Shown: positions 62,622 through 64,000 of the stretch, in pieces | How the letters are laid out: each line of letters opens with the position of its first letter | Position numbering within the stretch: position 1 is the stretch's first letter | NCBI GenBank assembly: GCA_021793645.1 | Contig: JAJYSJ010000009.1 | Coordinates: 1 to 64,000, forward strand | Direction: 5' to 3' | DNA: 64,000 bases | DNA from: Bacillota bacterium | GTDB taxonomy: Bacteria; Bacillota; Sulfobacillia; JAJZYS01; JAJYTV01 | Notes under the pieces: generated by a model | Databases searched by the model: none | The model's input: the letters and a program-made list of their open reading frames with translations, nothing else | What the model was told of the DNA's origin: nothing | Made by a program: the position numbers and the translations under genes

Positions 62622-63461
62622 GTGGCAGGGGACTTCAAGATCAGCGTTGACGGCCGCGAGGTCACGGCGCACGAGGGCGAGACCATCCTCCAGGTGCTCC
62701 GTCGCGAGGAGGTCGAGACGCCGACTCTCTGCTACCACGACAATCTGACGCCTGCAAAGGCTTGCCGGGCTTGCGTGGTGGAACTGAAAGGGAGCCGTGC
62801 ACTCGTCGCTTCATGCGAGCGCAAGGCCGAAGCCGGCATGGAGATCCAGACGGAGTCGGAGCGCGTCGTGAACGCGCGCCGCGGCGTCTTCGAACTCCTG
62901 CTGAGCCAGAACGACACCGAGACGGCACCGAACCTGGTCGCCCAGGCGCAGCGGATCGGTGCGGATCCAGAGCATTACAGCGGCCTGCGCTACGAGCGCC
63001 CGCTCTACGACGACAACCCGCTGTTTGTCCGCGACTACGAGAAGTGCATCCTTTGCTACCGCTGCGTCGAGGCTTGCGGCGTCGACGCGCAGAACACGTT
63101 CGCGCTGACGGTGTCTGGCAGGGGTTTTGAGGCCGGCATTGCGGCCGGCTGGGGCGAGACGATGCCCGACTCCGCCTGCGTCTTTTGCGGCAACTGCGTC
63201 GCAGTCTGCCCGACTGGCGCCATCATGGACCGGCGCGAGCACCAGATGCGCGTGCAAGGCCGCTACGATGAGTCCCAGATGCAGGTCACCCAAACCACCT
63301 GTTCGTACTGCGGCGTCGGGTGCCAGCTCGAACTGCATGTCGACCAGCGCACGAATGAGATCGTCAAGGTGACGAGCCCGGAGACCCACCCGGTGACGTT
63401 CGGCTTCCTGTGCGTCAAGGGGCGCTACGGGTACAGCTTCACCGAGGCTGGCCGCGAGTAG
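62622..63461 (+). CDS. NuoG/FdhF N-terminal Fe-S subunit carrying the detached [4Fe-4S] domain of the formate dehydrogenase
   Basis: A 279-residue protein equal to the N-terminal third of a long FdhF-type chain. It has a [2Fe-2S] domain (LCYHDNLTPAKACRACVVE...ASCERKAEAG), two ferredoxin-like [4Fe-4S] sites (CILCYRCVEACG and CVFCGNCVAVCPTG), and then the opening of a bis-PGD enzyme: Cys227, 230, 234 and 264 (CSYCGVGC...LCVKGRYGYSF). It stops ten residues after that cluster, just where FdhA at 58986 begins. Unlike YjgC at 7924 it lacks the His-Cys3 motif. It starts at GTG 62622 after a G-rich site. A 21-bp hairpin follows the stop. Confidence 0.92.
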   Translation: MAGDFKISVDGREVTAHEGETILQVLRREEVETPTLCYHDNLTPAKACRACVVELKGSRALVASCERKAEAGMEIQTESERVVNARRGVFELLLSQNDTETAPNLVAQAQRIGADPEHYSGLRYERPLYDDNPLFVRDYEKCILCYRCVEACGVDAQNTFALTVSGRGFEAGIAAGWGETMPDSACVFCGNCVAVCPTGAIMDRREHQMRVQGRYDESQMQVTQTTCSYCGVGCQLELHVDQRTNEIVKVTSPETHPVTFGFLCVKGRYGYSFTEAGRE

Positions 63462-63466
63462 GGATC

Positions 63467-63512
63467 AACGCAGAAGGAGGGCGCCGGGCAACCGGCGCCC
63501 TCCTTCTGCGTT
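63467..63512 (+). terminator. Twenty-one-base-pair perfect hairpin after the formate dehydrogenase operon
   Basis: Bases 63467-63487 pair perfectly with 63492-63512 around a GCAA loop. There is no T run beyond the final TT. Confidence 0.8.
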
Positions 63513-63704
63513 GCTGAACGGTGCGCAGTGGACGGATCTGGGCGGCGGCACGCGAAGCACCAGCCGCGTGATGGCCCGCGATGCTAGGATGCGTCGAATG
63601 CCAATTCGAAAGGCTCCCAGGGTGCCTCCGCTGCTTTTTCACGCTGCTCTGACGGCGAAGGGAGACTACCTGCTTGGGGACGACGCCTCGGTCTAGCGCG
63701 CATC

Positions 63705-64000
63705 CTAATCCCGGACGACGGGAAGCAGAAGCTGCGAGGGGCGCCGGTGATCGTGGAATATCGCCTGGTCCGCTGCGGCCATGCTGCCTGACGTTGCGAG
63801 GTCCTCGCCGGTATTGAGGTTGCGTGGGAACTTCGGGAAGGCGCTCGAGGACACTTCGAGCCGGATGGCATGCCCCTTTCCAACGACGAGCGAGGTATTC
63901 CACAGGTCGATCGTGAGCTCCAGAAGTTCACCGGGCTCGGCAAGCTTCGGCGACCGGAAGCCGTCGCGGTAGCGCAGGCGCACCATGCCATCGCAGACGC
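63705..64000 (-). CDS. CocE/NonD (X-Pro dipeptidyl-peptidase-like) hydrolase, C-terminal part, cut by the window edge
   Basis: The open frame runs from the right edge to a TAG at 63707-63705. CDGMVRLRYRDGF, PGELLELTIDLWNTSLVVGKGHAIRLEVSSSAFPKFPRNLNTG and IFHDHRRPSQLLLPVV form the C-terminal jelly-roll domain of CocE/NonD hydrolases (X-Pro DPP C-terminal domain). The catalytic domain would lie beyond the window. The 190 bases between it and the formate dehydrogenase terminator show no gene. Confidence 0.85.
   Translation of the reverse strand, partial: VCDGMVRLRYRDGFRSPKLAEPGELLELTIDLWNTSLVVGKGHAIRLEVSSSAFPKFPRNLNTGEDLATSGSMAAADQAIFHDHRRPSQLLLPVVRD

Overview
The window is GC-rich bacterial DNA, densely coded on both strands, with strong AGGAGG-type ribosome binding sites, many GTG and TTG starts and many 4-base ATGA/GTGA stop-start overlaps. 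The gene content suggests a high-GC, Gram-positive, Bacilli-related aerobe: a YjgC/YjgD formate dehydrogenase pair, MhqO/MhqD quinone-resistance homologues, UvsE, a short CydA and a secreted S53 (kumamolisin-like) peptidase. The S53 peptidase would fit an acidic or hot habitat. I cannot name the genus. No rRNA, tRNA or CRISPR array was seen.

Layout. 0-5 kb: decayed IS200/IS605 debris, a frameshifted cytoplasmic chemoreceptor, a DUF378 protein and a membrane chemoreceptor. 5-11.5 kb: an epimerase, a DUF692 (MNIO-like) enzyme, an alpha/beta hydrolase, then a 1000-residue YjgC-type formate dehydrogenase with its DUF1641 partner. 11.6-20.9 kb: a CPBP protease, a hydroxyacid dehydrogenase pseudogene, a crotonase, an SDR-MhqO-MhqD cluster, an MFS transporter and the S53 peptidase. 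21-29.8 kb: cytochrome bd (cydAB), an L,D-transpeptidase, UvsE, two tandem acyl-CoA dehydrogenase paralogues that both lack the usual catalytic Glu, a lipoate ligase and a thioesterase. 30-35 kb: a five-gene 2-oxoacid:ferredoxin oxidoreductase operon with a GltD-like FAD/NAD(P) subunit. 35-42 kb: FAH-family hydrolase, fused GlcD-GlcE, GlcF, creatininase and a convergent amidase. 42-46.6 kb: an ABC-2 exporter, an epimerase, a CopD-like protein and an MFS transporter.

46.6-52 kb: a long non-coding leader with two candidate structured RNAs precedes a peptide ABC transporter (binding protein plus two permeases, no ATPase genes). A 910-bp IS630-type deletion derivative sits exactly between the last permease stop codon and a 26-bp perfect hairpin. 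52-57.6 kb (minus strand): a complete pyruvate dehydrogenase operon with homodimeric-type AceE. 57.8-63.5 kb: a thioredoxin-reductase-like flavoprotein, then a four-gene NAD-linked formate dehydrogenase. The right edge cuts a CocE/NonD-type hydrolase.

The standout is the second formate dehydrogenase. Its catalytic gene contains an in-frame UGA read as selenocysteine, followed by a SECIS-like hairpin. It also lacks the N-terminal [4Fe-4S] domain of molybdo/tungsto-bis-PGD enzymes, and that domain is found at the end of the last gene of the same operon. The ancestral FdhF-like chain therefore appears cut in two, with the pieces encoded in reversed order around NuoE- and NuoF-like subunits. Together the window describes an organism able to oxidise formate by two routes (probably quinone-linked and NAD-linked), pyruvate by two routes (PDH and ferredoxin-linked) and glycolate-like 2-hydroxyacids, with electrons ending on bd oxidase.
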